A DNA stretch of 64,000 bases from JADFGZ01 sp965222345. GTDB lineage: Bacteria > Acidobacteriota > Terriglobia > 2-12-FULL-54-10. Numbering within the stretch: the stretch's first letter is position 1; every line of letters begins with the position of its first letter. The position numbers were made by a program, and so were the translations under genes. Positions 23,902-32,753 of the stretch are shown here, one piece after another. The DNA lies in NCBI GenBank assembly GCA_965222345.1, contig CBDCTS010000007.1:1426001-1490000 (forward strand). Direction: 5' to 3'. Under the pieces are notes generated by a model, which saw only the letters and a program-made list of their open reading frames with translations, was not told the DNA's origin and did not search any database.

Positions 23902-25305
23902 ATGCCACAGCAAACCCCACAGGGCGCAATCTCCCCGCCGTCTCTACAACGTTCCGTCGGAGCCCTTACGGCAGCCTCCGTGGTGGTCGCCAACTGTATT
24001 GGCGTCGGCATATTCACCACGCCGGGCTTCCTTGCGCGGGACCTGGGAAGCCCCTTTGCGATATTGGCTATCTGGGTCCTGGGTGCTCTTTTAGCGCTAG
24101 CCGGGGCGCTCTGTTACAGCGAGTTGGGCGCAGCCTTTCCGCGAGCCGGGGGAGAGTACGTCTATTTGCGGGAGGCCTATGGTCCGCTGTGGGGCTATCT
24201 GACCGGCTGGACGTCTTGCTTGATTGCTTTCCCGGCCCCGATTGCCGCCGCTGCCATCGCCGTATCGGCCTATCTGTCCCACTTTGCCCCCCTGCTGAGT
24301 CCCGAATACATTCTTTGGTCCCTTCAACTCGGCTCTCTCCAGATACAGTTGAGCGGCGCGCAGGTTTTGGCGTTGGTCATCGTGTGGTCGCTTGCCTGGA
24401 TTCACATTTCCGGGGTGCAACGCGGCAGCAGATTGCAGATTGGGCTGACGATCATCAAGGTCGCCGCCATTGTCGCCGTGATTGTGCTGGGCGTGATGGT
24501 CGGAACGGGCGATTGGGGACACCTCCAATCCGGCCCGGAGGGTCTGGTGCCCGAGGGGGCGCTGAGCAACGGAGCCGTCTCGCTGATCTTTGTTCTGTAC
24601 TCCTTTAGCGGCTGGAACGCGGCGGCTTACATTGCCGGGGAAATGCGGCAGCCGCACCGAAGCATCCCGATCTCTTTGCTGGCCGGGACCTGTGCAGTGG
24701 CCTTGCTCTATCTCGGGCTGAATGTGGTGTTCCTCTATGGCCTGGGCATCTCGGAGATGAGCGGGGTGCTTGAGGTGGGAGAGAAAGCCTCTCTGGCGCT
24801 TTTCGGTCCCGTGGCCACGCATCTGGTGGCGGCCTTCATGGCAATATCTATCCTTGCCTCGGCCAGCGCCATGATTCTGGTGGCCCCCAGGGTCTATTAC
24901 GCTATGGCCTCCGACAAGCTGTTTCCCCTGCGGCTGGCAGGGATCCATCCGCGCTTCCAGACCCCCGCGGCATCGATCTTAGTCTTGGCGCTGTGGACCT
25001 CCGTGTTGGTTCTCTCCGGCACCTTTGAGCAGTTGATCGTCTACGCTGGATTTGCTCTGGTGTTTTTCTCCGCCCTGGCTGTGGGCGCAGTGATTGTCCT
25101 GCGTTTGCGCCGGCCTGAATTGGCCCGTCCGTTCCGCGTGCCCTTCTATCCCTTTACTCCGCTGCTGTTCCTGGCATTCTCGGCCTGGATACTGATCTTC
25201 ACAATCCAGGGCCGGCCAACCGAGTCACTGCTGGGAATCGCAACCGTCCTGCTGGGCCTGCCGCTGTACTTCTACTGGCGAAGGCGCGGCCTTTCCCGAA
25301 ACTGA
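23902..25305 (+). CDS. APC superfamily amino acid permease
   Basis: This 467-residue protein has about 12 membrane helices. Helix 1 contains VVANCIGVGIFTTPGF, the unwound GxGIF substrate site of APC transporters. The pattern FPRAGGEYVYLREAYG follows. IFVLYSFSGWNAAAYIAGEM is helix 6 with its substrate-binding break. It resembles LAT/YfnA-type permeases for neutral or cationic amino acids. The substrate is not determinable. Confidence 0.9.
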   Translation: MPQQTPQGAISPPSLQRSVGALTAASVVVANCIGVGIFTTPGFLARDLGSPFAILAIWVLGALLALAGALCYSELGAAFPRAGGEYVYLREAYGPLWGYLTGWTSCLIAFPAPIAAAAIAVSAYLSHFAPLLSPEYILWSLQLGSLQIQLSGAQVLALVIVWSLAWIHISGVQRGSRLQIGLTIIKVAAIVAVIVLGVMVGTGDWGHLQSGPEGLVPEGALSNGAVSLIFVLYSFSGWNAAAYIAGEMRQPHRSIPISLLAGTCAVALLYLGLNVVFLYGLGISEMSGVLEVGEKASLALFGPVATHLVAAFMAISILASASAMILVAPRVYYAMASDKLFPLRLAGIHPRFQTPAASILVLALWTSVLVLSGTFEQLIVYAGFALVFFSALAVGAVIVLRLRRPELARPFRVPFYPFTPLLFLAFSAWILIFTIQGRPTESLLGIATVLLGLPLYFYWRRRGLSRN

Positions 25306-25454
25306 TCCATAAACTGATTCATGACCGGAGCAGGCTTCCGGCCTTCCAGCCGGCGGCAACGGCCACCCCTTTGCCGCAACTTTCGCAGGCCTTTTGGGTT
25401 TACAATGGTGGAAGGTTTAGTGTGTCTGTCTCAATCCTGGGAGGCCATTCGATC

Positions 25455-28106
25455 ATGCGAAGCAGTTTGTTCCTGATTGCGGCGCTGCTGCTGACAACCG
25501 CAGCCTGGGCACAAACCGAGACGCTGCGGGGCCGCGTGCTCCACTCGACAGGCGCCTTGATCCCGGGCGCCTCGGTCGCGGCCTTCACGGACGAAGAGGT
25601 TGTGTCGGAGACCCTGACCGACGACGGCGGGGAGTTTGAACTTTCTCTTCCGCCGGGGGAGTACCGGCTTCATATAACTGCTCCCGATTTTGAGCCTTAT
25701 ACGGAAGCCATTGCGGTGCAGGCCGGGATGCCTGTTCTTTCGGTCACGTTGGAGCTGGCTCCAATCCGGCAAATCCTGGATGTGGAGGAAGACCCCTACA
25801 CGATCAGCCTGGAGCCGGACCAGAACCTGACTGCCATCACGCTCGACGAAGAAGACCTGGAGTCCTTGCCCGAAGACGAAGAAGAACTTGCCGAACTGCT
25901 CCGGGAAATGGCCGGGCCGGGAGCCAATGCCACAGGCGGAACGGACTTCATCGTCGATGGCTTCTCCGGCGGACAACTGCCTCCGACGGATCAGATTAGG
26001 GAAATCCGGATCAACCGAAACCCCTTCAGCGCCGAATTCAGCCGTCCGGGCCGCGGCCGCATAGAAGTGTTCACCCGCGCGGGAACGGACCAATTTCGCG
26101 GTAATCTGAGCTTCAACTTCCGCGATGAGGCCTTGAATGCGCGCAATGCCTTTGCCGGCACGAAGCCTCCCTATCAGCAGCGCTCCTTGCGCGCCACCCT
26201 CAGCGGTCCGATTCTCCGGGAGCGGATGTCGTTTTCCCTCTCTGCCAGACGCTCCACCGTGGAAGACAGCGACACCGTGCAGGCGATTACCGCCGACGGT
26301 CCGTTTTCCACCGCGATCGTTCGTCCCAACCGGAGAAACGAGCTGACGGGCCGCAGCAACTATGAGCTTTCCCGGAACCATACGCTGGGTCTCATGGCGA
26401 GATATTCCACGCGTGACCGGGAGAACCAAGGTGTCGGCGGCTTCACGCTGCCGGAACGCGCTTCCCAATCCGATTCCAATAACTTTACTTTCCAGATCAG
26501 TGAAACCTCCACCCTCTCGAATGCAATGGTTCACGAGACCCGGTTCCGGTTCCGGCGGAACCGGTCGAACAGCCAACCGCTGGGAGAAGGCGTGGCGATC
26601 AATGTCCTGGATGCCTTCCGGAGCGGCGGAGCCACGGATCGGAGCCGGCAGACGGACCGCAACTATCAGTTCGGCAACGCCCTGATGGCCACCTTGGGAA
26701 GCCTCAGCCTCAAGACGGGTCTGCAGGCCGACTACCAGCAATACCAGAGCCTTTCGGAAAACAACTTCCTGGGGACCTTCGTGTTTTCCAGTCTGGAAGC
26801 GTTTCAGGAAAACCGCCCGACAACTTTCACCATCAACAGCGGAGACCCGAGACTCGACACGAATCAATTCGAGTTTGGCGCCTTTCTGCAAAGCGACTGG
26901 AGGATGAGGCCCAATCTGACGCTTTCTTTCGGCCTCCGCTACGAGGCGCAGACCAACATCGGCGACAAGAACAACTTCGATCCGCGCCTCGGTATCGCCT
27001 ACGCGCTCGGCCGGACCACGGTCTTGCGCGGCGGCGTGGGGCTGTTTCATCAGAGGCTGGGGACGGGAACGGTGGCATCGCTGCTCCGCCTGGACGGCAC
27101 CAGGCAACTGCAGACCGTAATAGGAAACCCGGCGTATCCGGACCCGTTCCTAACCGCAGACGGGGTGGAGGCTATCCCTCCTACCTCGCTGCGCGAGCGC
27201 GCTGCTGACTTGGCTTTGCCTTACACGGTGAACTCCTCGCTTTCTGTTGAACAACGTCTGCCGAAAGGCCTGTTCGTAGCGGCGAGCTATGATTTCGTTC
27301 GCGGCATCCGCCTGTACCGCAGTCGGAATATCAACGCGCCGCTTCCGGGCGAGACCGAGCGGCCCGACCTGTCGCGAGGAAATGTCAACCTGCTCGAATC
27401 GACAGCAGCCTCCAACTACCACTCCCTGGGACTGCGCCTGAACGGGCGGATCGGCGGCACCTCCGTCTTCGTACGCTATACCTATTCCAGGAACTTCAGC
27501 GACACCGGCGGAACCTTCAGCCTCCCGGCCAAAAACCACGACCTGCGCGCTGAGTGGGGACGCTCCTCGCAGGACCGGCGTCACTCGGTCTTCACGGGCT
27601 TCAACCTGCAGCTTCCCTGGAACCTGACCGCCAACACCCGCCTGCGCATGAATTCCGGACGGCCCTTTAACATCACCACCGGATTCGATGACAACCATGA
27701 CACCGTCACCAATGACCGCCCCGCGGGCGTCAGCAAGAACTCCGGCGAGGGACCGGGATTATTTAATGTTGACCTGACCCTGGCGAAGACGATCTCGCTG
27801 AGTTCGAGCCGGAATGGCCGGCAGGCCGGGAATTTCCCTCGCGCCGCTCCCCCGCCGGGCGGAATCGGCAGAGGTGGGGGGCCGGGTGGTGGAGGCGGTG
27901 GACGAGGAGGCGGCAGGTTTGGCGGACGCGGCGGCCGTAGCCGGGGCGGCGGCCCCGAGATGCGCATCTTCGCAAACTTGAGGAACGCTCTGAACCACAC
28001 CAACTTCACGCGCTTCAGCGGCGTTAAGACTTCGCCGTTTTTCGGACAGCCGAACTCCGCCCGCAGCCCCCGGGAAGTGGAAGTAGGCGTCCGGTTCAGT
28101 TTTTAG
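25455..28106 (+). CDS. TonB-dependent receptor-like protein with carboxypeptidase-regulatory N-terminal domain
   Basis: The protein has 883 residues. The signal peptide is MRSSLFLIAALLLTTAAWAQ. A carboxypeptidase regulatory-like beta-sandwich (about 22-100) begins TLRGRVLHSTGALIPGASV. Next come a plug-like part with FIVDGFSGGQLPPTDQIREI and a long outer-membrane barrel ending in the aromatic REVEVGVRFSF. This architecture is characteristic of Oar-like receptors in Acidobacteria. A Gly/Arg-rich tract interrupts the last strands at about residues 797-835. The next gene starts 12 bases downstream and has a similar Gly/Arg tract. The ligand is unknown. Confidence 0.88.
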   Translation: MRSSLFLIAALLLTTAAWAQTETLRGRVLHSTGALIPGASVAAFTDEEVVSETLTDDGGEFELSLPPGEYRLHITAPDFEPYTEAIAVQAGMPVLSVTLELAPIRQILDVEEDPYTISLEPDQNLTAITLDEEDLESLPEDEEELAELLREMAGPGANATGGTDFIVDGFSGGQLPPTDQIREIRINRNPFSAEFSRPGRGRIEVFTRAGTDQFRGNLSFNFRDEALNARNAFAGTKPPYQQRSLRATLSGPILRERMSFSLSARRSTVEDSDTVQAITADGPFSTAIVRPNRRNELTGRSNYELSRNHTLGLMARYSTRDRENQGVGGFTLPERASQSDSNNFTFQISETSTLSNAMVHETRFRFRRNRSNSQPLGEGVAINVLDAFRSGGATDRSRQTDRNYQFGNALMATLGSLSLKTGLQADYQQYQSLSENNFLGTFVFSSLEAFQENRPTTFTINSGDPRLDTNQFEFGAFLQSDWRMRPNLTLSFGLRYEAQTNIGDKNNFDPRLGIAYALGRTTVLRGGVGLFHQRLGTGTVASLLRLDGTRQLQTVIGNPAYPDPFLTADGVEAIPPTSLRERAADLALPYTVNSSLSVEQRLPKGLFVAASYDFVRGIRLYRSRNINAPLPGETERPDLSRGNVNLLESTAASNYHSLGLRLNGRIGGTSVFVRYTYSRNFSDTGGTFSLPAKNHDLRAEWGRSSQDRRHSVFTGFNLQLPWNLTANTRLRMNSGRPFNITTGFDDNHDTVTNDRPAGVSKNSGEGPGLFNVDLTLAKTISLSSSRNGRQAGNFPRAAPPPGGIGRGGGPGGGGGGRGGGRFGGRGGRSRGGGPEMRIFANLRNALNHTNFTRFSGVKTSPFFGQPNSARSPREVEVGVRFSF

Positions 28107-28118
28107 GAGTATGCAAAC

Positions 28119-28811
28119 ATGAAACGTCTGGCATGGATATCGCTGGCATTGCTCGTTGCGCTTCCCTTGCTGGCCCAGCGCGGAGAAAACTTCCGCCGTC
28201 GGAACCCGATGGAGCAGGTTCAGAATATGCTGACCGAAGCAGGTATTCCCTTGAGCGAACAGCAGCAGGAAGCTCTCCAGGCGATTCTGCAAGAACAGCG
28301 CAGAGCCTTTATGGAGTCCAGGGAGCAGTTCCGCCAGCGCAGGCGAGAAGGGGGGCAGGAAAGCGGCGAGGAGCGCGGACGGCAAGGTGGAGGAAACCGC
28401 GGACGCGATGGCGGCGGGGAACGGAGAGGAGCGTTCGGCAGGGGAGGCGGCCCAGGCGAAGCGATGCAGGAAAAAATACGGAGCGTCCTGACCGCCGAAC
28501 AGATTGCGGTCTGGGACAATTACCGCAACGATCAAATCCGCCGCCGGGGCGGCTACCCGGCGCTGCGCCTGATGTTAGAGGAGATCGGAGTTCCTCTAAC
28601 CGCCGTTCAGCAAGAGCAGTTGCAAGCCGAATTCCGCGATTACAATCAGCAACGTCGCCTGCTGCGCCGGGAGGGGGAGCAGGTCAGCCCACCTGAACTG
28701 GAAAAACTGGAGAGCCGGCACCTTTCCAAGGTAATCCGGGTTTTAGATGCGGAGCAGCGGCGCGCTCTGATTCAGTCGCGCCGGAAAGCGCGGGGGCGGC
28801 AATCGGAATGA
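28119..28811 (+). CDS. Periplasmic Spy/LTxxQ-like protein, partner of the TonB receptor
   Basis: This 230-residue protein has a signal peptide (LAWISLALLVALPLLAQ). Two similar helical parts follow: MLTEAGIPLSEQQQEALQAI near the start and LEEIGVPLTAVQQEQLQAEF later. They are separated by a Gly/Arg-rich linker at about 80-115. The LTxxQ-like helices suggest a Spy/CpxP-type chaperone or metal sensor fold. It sits 12 bases after the receptor gene and is surely co-transcribed. I infer that it serves the receptor in the periplasm. Confidence 0.65.
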   Translation: MKRLAWISLALLVALPLLAQRGENFRRRNPMEQVQNMLTEAGIPLSEQQQEALQAILQEQRRAFMESREQFRQRRREGGQESGEERGRQGGGNRGRDGGGERRGAFGRGGGPGEAMQEKIRSVLTAEQIAVWDNYRNDQIRRRGGYPALRLMLEEIGVPLTAVQQEQLQAEFRDYNQQRRLLRREGEQVSPPELEKLESRHLSKVIRVLDAEQRRALIQSRRKARGRQSE

Positions 28812-28813
28812 AT

Positions 28814-29107
28814 TCACTTGGTCCGCAAATCTTCCGGGCCGCTGAGGCTGATCTTCAATGACTTCAAAAACCGGGCGTCCTGGGGTGTAAGAAGGAGTTT
28901 TCCTGCGGGGCCTTGCGTCACCGGAGTGCTGGTTTCTTTCCCTCTCTTGTTAAAACCGATCGTGGCCTCCAATACCAGAAACACGTCATAACCGGCGTCC
29001 TTGATGTTGGCAATTGCCTCGGAGATAGGTTCGGAGCGGGAGAGCGAATCGTTGATCGCCGTCCCCAAATCTTTGGTTAGTTGTTTGAGATTGTCATCCA
29101 GTTCCAT
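28814..29107 (-). CDS. Small conserved protein, function unknown
   Basis: This 97-residue protein starts MELDDNLKQLTKDLGTAIND. A helical first half is followed by IKDAGYDVFLVLEATIGFNK and ends in TPQDARFLKSLKIS. There is no signal peptide or membrane segment. It looks like short hypothetical proteins that recur in Acidobacteria, but no function is known. The start at 29107 is preferred over one at 29134 because the extra residues are not protein-like. The IS element lies just upstream. Confidence 0.6.
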   Translation of the reverse strand: MELDDNLKQLTKDLGTAINDSLSRSEPISEAIANIKDAGYDVFLVLEATIGFNKRGKETSTPVTQGPAGKLLLTPQDARFLKSLKISLSGPEDLRTK

Positions 29108-29230
29108 GTTTCCCCTTCCCGAGCAGCCGAGCAATTCTCCACAAATGTCTTAATCAGGACCTCGACAGGCAAGAAGCAAAGCCATATTTCGCTCTGCCCG
29201 CCATTCTATGGGGGCCTGCTGCATGTGTCA

Positions 29231-29248
29231 ATGTATATCCCTTTGCTT
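29231..29248. repeat. Left copy of the 18-bp target site duplication
   Basis: ATGTATATCCCTTTGCTT occurs here and again, without mismatch, at 30648-30665, exactly flanking the two ends of the insertion sequence. A perfect repeat of this length indicates a recent insertion. Confidence 0.85.
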
Positions 29249-30647
29249 GTCGTTAGCACATGATATGTCCGGTCTAATTAACATGTGAAATGTCCGCTTT
29301 GAGCGGCGTAGGGTAGGGCTTTTTGCCAGGAGGTGGCATGAAGTTCTACTCGGAAGCTGCGATGGAGCGGGCGATGAAGATACAAGAAGTAATTTTGCGA
29401 GCGATAGGGAAGCGGATCAACTGGTGGCAGGCAGCCGAGATCATCGGGATCAGCGACCGGCAGATGAGGCGGTGGCGCAGCCGGTACGAGCAGTACGGCT
29501 ACGACGGGCTGTTTGACCGGCGGCGGGGAAAGCCGAGTCCGCGGCGGGTACCCCTGGGGACGGTGGAGAAGGTGTTGGGGCTGTATCAGGAGAAGTACTT
29601 TGACTTCAACGTGCGGCACTTTCACGAAAAGCTGCGGGAAGAGCACGGCCTCCGGCTGAGCTACACCTGGGTGAAGCTGGCATTGCAAGGGGCGGGGCTA
29701 GTGAACAGGAGGCGGAAGCGGGGCCTGCACCGCCAGAGGCGGCCCCGGCGGCCGTTGCCGGGAATGCTGCTGCATCTGGATGGGAGCCAGCATCGGTGGT
29801 TTGTCGATGATCGCTGGTATGACCTGCTGGTGGTCCTGGATGATGCCAGCAGCGAGATTTACTATGCGCAACTGGTAGAGCAGGAATCGACGCGGACGGT
29901 GCTGGCTGCCCTGCGGGAGGTGGTCGAGCAGCAGGGGATCTTTTGCGCCCTTTATAGCGACCGGGCCAGTCATTTCTTCCTGACCCGGAAGGCGGGCGAG
30001 CCGGTGGATCGGCAACGGCTGACCCAGGTGGGCCGCGCCCTGCGGGAGCTGGGCATTCAGATGATTCCGGCCTATTCGCCGCAGGCGCGGGGACGCAGCG
30101 AGCGGAACTTCGGGACCTGGCAAGGGCGGCTGCCGCAGGAACTGCGCCTGCGGGGAATCATCACGCTAGAGGCAGCGAATCGGTTCCTGCGGGAGGGCTA
30201 TATCGGGGAGTTCAACCGGCGCTTTGCCGTGCCGGCCACCCAACCAGGCAGCGCCTTTTTGCCGTCAGCCAGGCGGGAGTTAGAGCGAATCTTCTCGATC
30301 CAGCACCAGCGGATAGTGAATCGGGACAATACGGTCAGTCTGGAGAACCGCCTCCTCCAGATCGAGAAAACTCCTTGGCGCGGGACTCTGGCGGGCTGCC
30401 GGGTGACCGTCTATGAACACCTGGATGGGACGTTAAGCATTGGCTATGGGCCGCTACTCCTCCGAGGGGGTGGCGATCCGGTGCGGCGGTCGGCGGCGGA
30501 GCCCTGTGGCTTCCCGACAACACCATTTGGCGCTCACCTCCGTCGCCCTACGGGCTCCTTCGGTCAGCGCCAAATCACTTTCGGTAGAATCATGAAAGCG
30601 GACATTTCACTTGCTACATATACCGGACATTTTAACTTGCTAACAAC
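29249..30647 (+). mobile_element. Complete insertion sequence, IS1202-like (ISNCY group), 1399 bp
   Basis: The ends form an ungapped terminal inverted repeat of about 52 bases with 42 matches. Each end carries two ATGTCCG boxes (left at 29263-29273 and 29290-29296, mirrored on the right). It encodes one DDE transposase. The 18-bp direct repeats on either side are the target duplication. Long duplications of 15 to nearly 30 bases are, from memory, a feature of the IS1202 family, so I place it there. It inserted into an intergenic region and broke no gene. Confidence 0.8.
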
Positions 30648-30687
30648 ATGTATATCCCTTTGCTTCGGAGCCGGGAGGGCTGGCTAG
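29338..30687 (+). CDS. DDE (rve-type) transposase of the IS element
   Basis: The protein has 449 residues from the ATG at 29338, preceded by AGGAGGT. The N-terminal helix-turn-helix includes WWQAAEIIGISDRQMRRW. The integrase core has D148 (LLHLDGSQH), D208 (CALYSDRAS) and E255 (RGRSERNFGTW). The end is odd: this frame crosses the right inverted repeat and the target duplication and stops outside the element. A frame switch near 30448 gives GRYSSEGVAI and a TGA at 30593-30595, inside the IS, so the natural C-terminus is probably frameshifted. Confidence 0.85.
   Translation: MKFYSEAAMERAMKIQEVILRAIGKRINWWQAAEIIGISDRQMRRWRSRYEQYGYDGLFDRRRGKPSPRRVPLGTVEKVLGLYQEKYFDFNVRHFHEKLREEHGLRLSYTWVKLALQGAGLVNRRRKRGLHRQRRPRRPLPGMLLHLDGSQHRWFVDDRWYDLLVVLDDASSEIYYAQLVEQESTRTVLAALREVVEQQGIFCALYSDRASHFFLTRKAGEPVDRQRLTQVGRALRELGIQMIPAYSPQARGRSERNFGTWQGRLPQELRLRGIITLEAANRFLREGYIGEFNRRFAVPATQPGSAFLPSARRELERIFSIQHQRIVNRDNTVSLENRLLQIEKTPWRGTLAGCRVTVYEHLDGTLSIGYGPLLLRGGGDPVRRSAAEPCGFPTTPFGAHLRRPTGSFGQRQITFGRIMKADISLATYTGHFNLLTTCISLCFGAGRAG
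30648..30665. repeat. Right copy of the 18-bp target site duplication
   Basis: It is identical to 29231-29248 and lies directly after the right inverted repeat of the insertion sequence. Confidence 0.85.
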
Positions 30688-30737
30688 ACCGGCCCCGCAA
30701 CGTTGCCGATGGCCGGTGACTCTTCGAGGCCCTACCC

Positions 30738-31562
30738 CTAAGCCCAGAACCAGCCGGCCAGAGCGAACCCCGCTACGCCGGCCAATACCCCCAGGATGCT
30801 GTCGGCAGCATAGTGATAACGCCCGAACATCGAGCCTAGGGCAGTTCCGACGGCAATCACCAGATAAAAAACTCCCACCAGCGGAAGGACCCGCATCAAG
30901 GCCAGCGCCGTCGCCGTCGCGGCGGCGACATGGGCGCTGGGGAAGATTGTGGACTGGATGCTGCCATATTTTAAGACCCAGAGGTTCACCCTGCGGAGCA
31001 ATGAACGCTTCCCCGGCGGATGCAGGCCGGGAGCGATGGTGCGAGGAGGCAAAGAAGGAAAGAAAGGCGACAGGCCGTAACAAAGCAGGACGGCGGGCAG
31101 AACCGCACTCCAGAACTGGTCGGCTAAAGCTCCCTGCCGGGCCATGTATAGTATGGGGATGCCCAGCGGGACCGCAAGGTAACATAACAAATAGCAGCCT
31201 TCCCCGAACTGCTCCAGCCAAAGCGCGGAGGCGCGCAAGCGGTGCAGCCGGCTTTTTTCAAGCAGTGCCTTGTCCCAGGCCAGCAGCCTCTGCTCCCAAG
31301 CGTGGTCTCGGCGGGCGGAGATCAGCAGCCCCGCCTGATAATACGCTGCCAGAATCAACGGCAGCGGCAGCCAGTCGCGCGCCACCGACATGAACTGCTG
31401 CGAGGCGAGCCGCTCCCCGTAGGGAATCAGCAACAGCAGGGTTACCGGCGCCGAGCTGCAGAGCACAACCCAAATCCGCCGCCGCCAAGCAAGACTGGGG
31501 AAAAACGACAGCAGCATTACAGAGAGAAAATAAAAGATGGAAATCCATTCCGAGACGCGCAT
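30738..31562 (-). CDS. PAP2 family phosphatase, membrane-bound
   Basis: This 274-residue protein has about six to seven membrane helices. The PAP2 C-terminal motifs are present: SIQSTIFPSAHVAAATA (phosphatase motif SxxH) and GRYHYAADSILGVLAG (motif 3 with His and Asp). The N-terminal motif 1 is less clear (SLPPRTIAPGLHPPGKR is a candidate region). It probably removes phosphate from lipid phosphates. The start at 31562 gives a membrane start MRVSEWISIFYFLS. Its substrate is unknown. Confidence 0.78.
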   Translation of the reverse strand: MRVSEWISIFYFLSVMLLSFFPSLAWRRRIWVVLCSSAPVTLLLLIPYGERLASQQFMSVARDWLPLPLILAAYYQAGLLISARRDHAWEQRLLAWDKALLEKSRLHRLRASALWLEQFGEGCYLLCYLAVPLGIPILYMARQGALADQFWSAVLPAVLLCYGLSPFFPSLPPRTIAPGLHPPGKRSLLRRVNLWVLKYGSIQSTIFPSAHVAAATATALALMRVLPLVGVFYLVIAVGTALGSMFGRYHYAADSILGVLAGVAGFALAGWFWA

Positions 31563-31685
31563 TTTTCTCCCTGTCGATTCCTGAATTGAAGTGCCCTGTT
31601 TCAACCCATCTGATTCGAAGGAACACGCCGCCGCTTTTTTGTCAAAGTGCGAAGGCCAAAGAATGCTCCTCCTGGCCGCTGCGGT

Positions 31686-32645
31686 TCAGCCTTGCTTTGC
31701 AGTGGCCTTGCCGGGTAATTGTTCGGCAACATAGTCGGCAGCCTCGGTTTGAATCGCGCGGTCCGTCCCGAAGCCTGAGAACCACCGGACTCCGTCTTCC
31801 TTGCGAAACCATGTCATCTGCCGTTTGGCGTACTGGCGGGTTGCGGTCTGAGCCAGTTTGACGGCTTCCTCCAGGCTGGTTTTCCCTTCCAGATAATCCA
31901 GCGCTTCCCGGTAGCCGTGGGATTGAAACGGAGTCACCGTTTTGGGGAAACCGTTGGCGAGGATGCCTCTGACTTCCTCGACCAGGCCATTTTCAAACAT
32001 CCATCTCGTCCGCTGATTGATCTTTTCGTGAAGCGCGGTCCGGGAAGGATTCAAGCCCAGCTTCAAGACCCGGTAGCCCTGCAAGGGGTCTCGCCCTTCC
32101 CGGAACAGCTCGGAGATCGGACGCTTGGCTTGGAGGCAGACCTCAAGCGCGCGGATCAACTTGGGCGTGTCATGGGGGTGAATCTTCTCCGCCGAGGGCG
32201 GATCGAGACGCCGCAGCATGCGGTGCAAATAGCCGGAGTCTTTCTGCGCGGCCCGCCGTTGCAGCCGCTCCCGCAGTTCCCGGTTGCGGGCAGGACCCGG
32301 GAACAACCCGTCCACCAGCGCCCGCAGATAGAAACCTGTTCCTCCCACGATAACCGGCAGCATGCCCCGGCTCGTTACCCTGGAGAGAATCTCCTTTGCC
32401 CGGCGGGCGAATTCTCCCGCCGTGAATTCCTCCTCCGGGCTCAGGATATCCAGCAGGTGATGGGGAACGCCTTCGCGTTCCGCCCCCGTCAGCTTGGCGG
32501 AGCCGAGATCGAAGTGGCGGTACATCTGCAGCGAGTCGCAGTTGAGGAGCTCTCCCTGAAACTGTTTGGCCAGATGAATTGCCAGCGAGGATTTGCCGCT
32601 TGCGGTAGGGCCTAAGACGGCCAGCAGTACAGCGTCCTTGCTCAT
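31686..32645 (-). CDS. miaA: tRNA dimethylallyltransferase
   Basis: This 319-residue enzyme adds a dimethylallyl group to A37 of tRNAs that read UNN codons. The P-loop GPTASGKS is at residues 12-19. The family motifs NCDSLQMYRHFDLGSAKLT, IVGGTGFYLRAL and the C-terminal RQYAKRQMTWFRK are all present. It is the last gene of the tonB-small protein-miaA operon, starting one base after the stop of the small gene. Confidence 0.96.
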   Translation of the reverse strand: MSKDAVLLAVLGPTASGKSSLAIHLAKQFQGELLNCDSLQMYRHFDLGSAKLTGAEREGVPHHLLDILSPEEEFTAGEFARRAKEILSRVTSRGMLPVIVGGTGFYLRALVDGLFPGPARNRELRERLQRRAAQKDSGYLHRMLRRLDPPSAEKIHPHDTPKLIRALEVCLQAKRPISELFREGRDPLQGYRVLKLGLNPSRTALHEKINQRTRWMFENGLVEEVRGILANGFPKTVTPFQSHGYREALDYLEGKTSLEEAVKLAQTATRQYAKRQMTWFRKEDGVRWFSGFGTDRAIQTEAADYVAEQLPGKATAKQG

Positions 32646-32646
32646 C

Positions 32647-32745
32647 TTAGAACAGCGCCATCCGGAGATATTTCCACCACGCCACCAAGACCAGCAAGAT
32701 CAGCAACAGCAGAGTGCCCAGAAGTTGTTGCCGGGAGACTTCCAT
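32647..32745 (-). CDS. 32-residue single-helix membrane protein
   Basis: MEVSRQQLLGTLLLLILLVL continues VAWWKYLRMALF and stops. It is a single membrane helix with a short polar N-terminus and a WWKY boundary. The start lies 8 bases after the stop of the TonB-family gene, and the stop lies 1 base before the miaA start, so the gene exactly fills a tight operon gap. I judge it a real small gene, perhaps an accessory to the TonB-family protein. Function is unknown. Confidence 0.6.
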   Translation of the reverse strand: MEVSRQQLLGTLLLLILLVLVAWWKYLRMALF

Positions 32746-32753
32746 GTGCGTCA

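Noticed and set aside
25431..27107. Minus-strand frame of 558 codons
   Set aside because: It is antisense to the TonB receptor, whose signal peptide, domains and barrel end are all clear on the plus strand.
29225..29255. dif/pdif-like site at the IS target
   Set aside because: The central AATGTATAT resembles the dif core, but the flanking XerC and XerD half-sites do not match, so it is probably chance.
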